Of a stretch of DNA of 5,445 nucleotides, positions 5,395 through 5,445 are shown piece by piece. The position numbers were made by a program, and so were the translations under genes. Numbering within the stretch: the first letter of the stretch is position 1; each line of letters opens with the position of its first letter. Location of the stretch: positions 1-5,445 of the forward strand of contig JAQWDG010000034.1 in NCBI GenBank assembly GCA_028705545.1, read 5' to 3'. The DNA comes from Methanoregula sp. GTDB taxonomy: Archaea > Halobacteriota > Methanomicrobia > Methanomicrobiales > Methanospirillaceae. The notes under the pieces are model-generated. The model was not told the DNA's origin. It worked only from the letters and a program-made list of their open reading frames with translations, and did not search any database.

Positions 5395-5445
5395 ACAGGC
5401 GCGCCGGGCCGGTTCCGGAGAATCACGCTATATACCCGGGATTGC
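5395..5445 (+). promoter_or_regulatory. spacer after iorB with a TATA-like element
   Basis: No T-run terminator follows iorB within the 51 bp visible. The spacer has an 8-bp palindrome GGCGCGCC (5398-5405), CCGG repeats, and then GCTATATAC (5427-5435), a good TATA-like element. If it works on the plus strand, transcription would start near 5458, outside the window, suggesting that the next gene has its own promoter. It could instead belong to a minus-strand transcript, although no minus-strand gene is evident here. Confidence 0.3.

Noticed and set aside
5398..5420. GGCGCGCC and CCGG repeats after iorB as a hairpin terminator
   Set aside because: The pairing segments are short with a 2-nt loop, and no T-run follows; chance in GC-rich DNA is enough to explain it.
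1..5445. CRISPR array, toxin-antitoxin pair, defence or secretion system
   Set aside because: No regular repeats with spacers, no recognisable toxin or nuclease motif. The gene content is metabolic, tRNA-related or unassigned.

Overview
The window looks like ordinary chromosomal DNA from a methanogenic euryarchaeon, most likely of the order Methanomicrobiales (a Methanoregula-like genome is my guess, not proven). Evidence for this: an archaeal-type indolepyruvate:ferredoxin oxidoreductase pair (iorAB), an archaeal/eukaryal-type MiaB-like tRNA methylthiotransferase with a TRAM domain, an archaeal-type L-aspartate dehydrogenase, a tRNA-Ile gene without encoded CCA, AT-rich TATA-like boxes upstream of several genes, and a short T-run terminator. 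The coding DNA is GC-rich, while the spacers are clearly AT-richer.

Layout. 1-310 (minus): 5' part of an L-aspartate dehydrogenase gene (nadX) that runs off the left edge. It is divergent from a radical-SAM tRNA methylthiotransferase (431-1711, plus). Next comes an unrecognised 179-aa protein (1770-2309, plus), which converges with an unrecognised small membrane-anchored protein (2316-2774, minus); only 6 bp separate the two stop codons. Upstream of the latter, on the same strand, is tRNA-Ile(GAU) (2824-2897, minus). A 146-bp AT-rich spacer containing a 21-bp dyad separates the tRNA from the divergent iorA-iorB operon (3044-4816 and 4813-5394, plus; ATGA overlap). The last 51 bp are non-coding and hold a TATA-like element that probably serves a gene outside the window.

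How the parts work together. IorA and IorB form one enzyme that interconverts aryl-pyruvates and aryl-acetyl-CoA with ferredoxin; in methanogens this is often tied to aromatic amino-acid metabolism. NadX feeds de novo NAD synthesis. The MiaB-like enzyme modifies t6A37 of certain tRNAs. The two unrecognised proteins are single genes with no operon partner that reveals a role.

I found no mobile element, CRISPR array, toxin-antitoxin pair, defence system or other clearly new system. The items most worth a second look are the dyad upstream of iorA, the two orphan proteins, and the repeat cluster at the nadX start.
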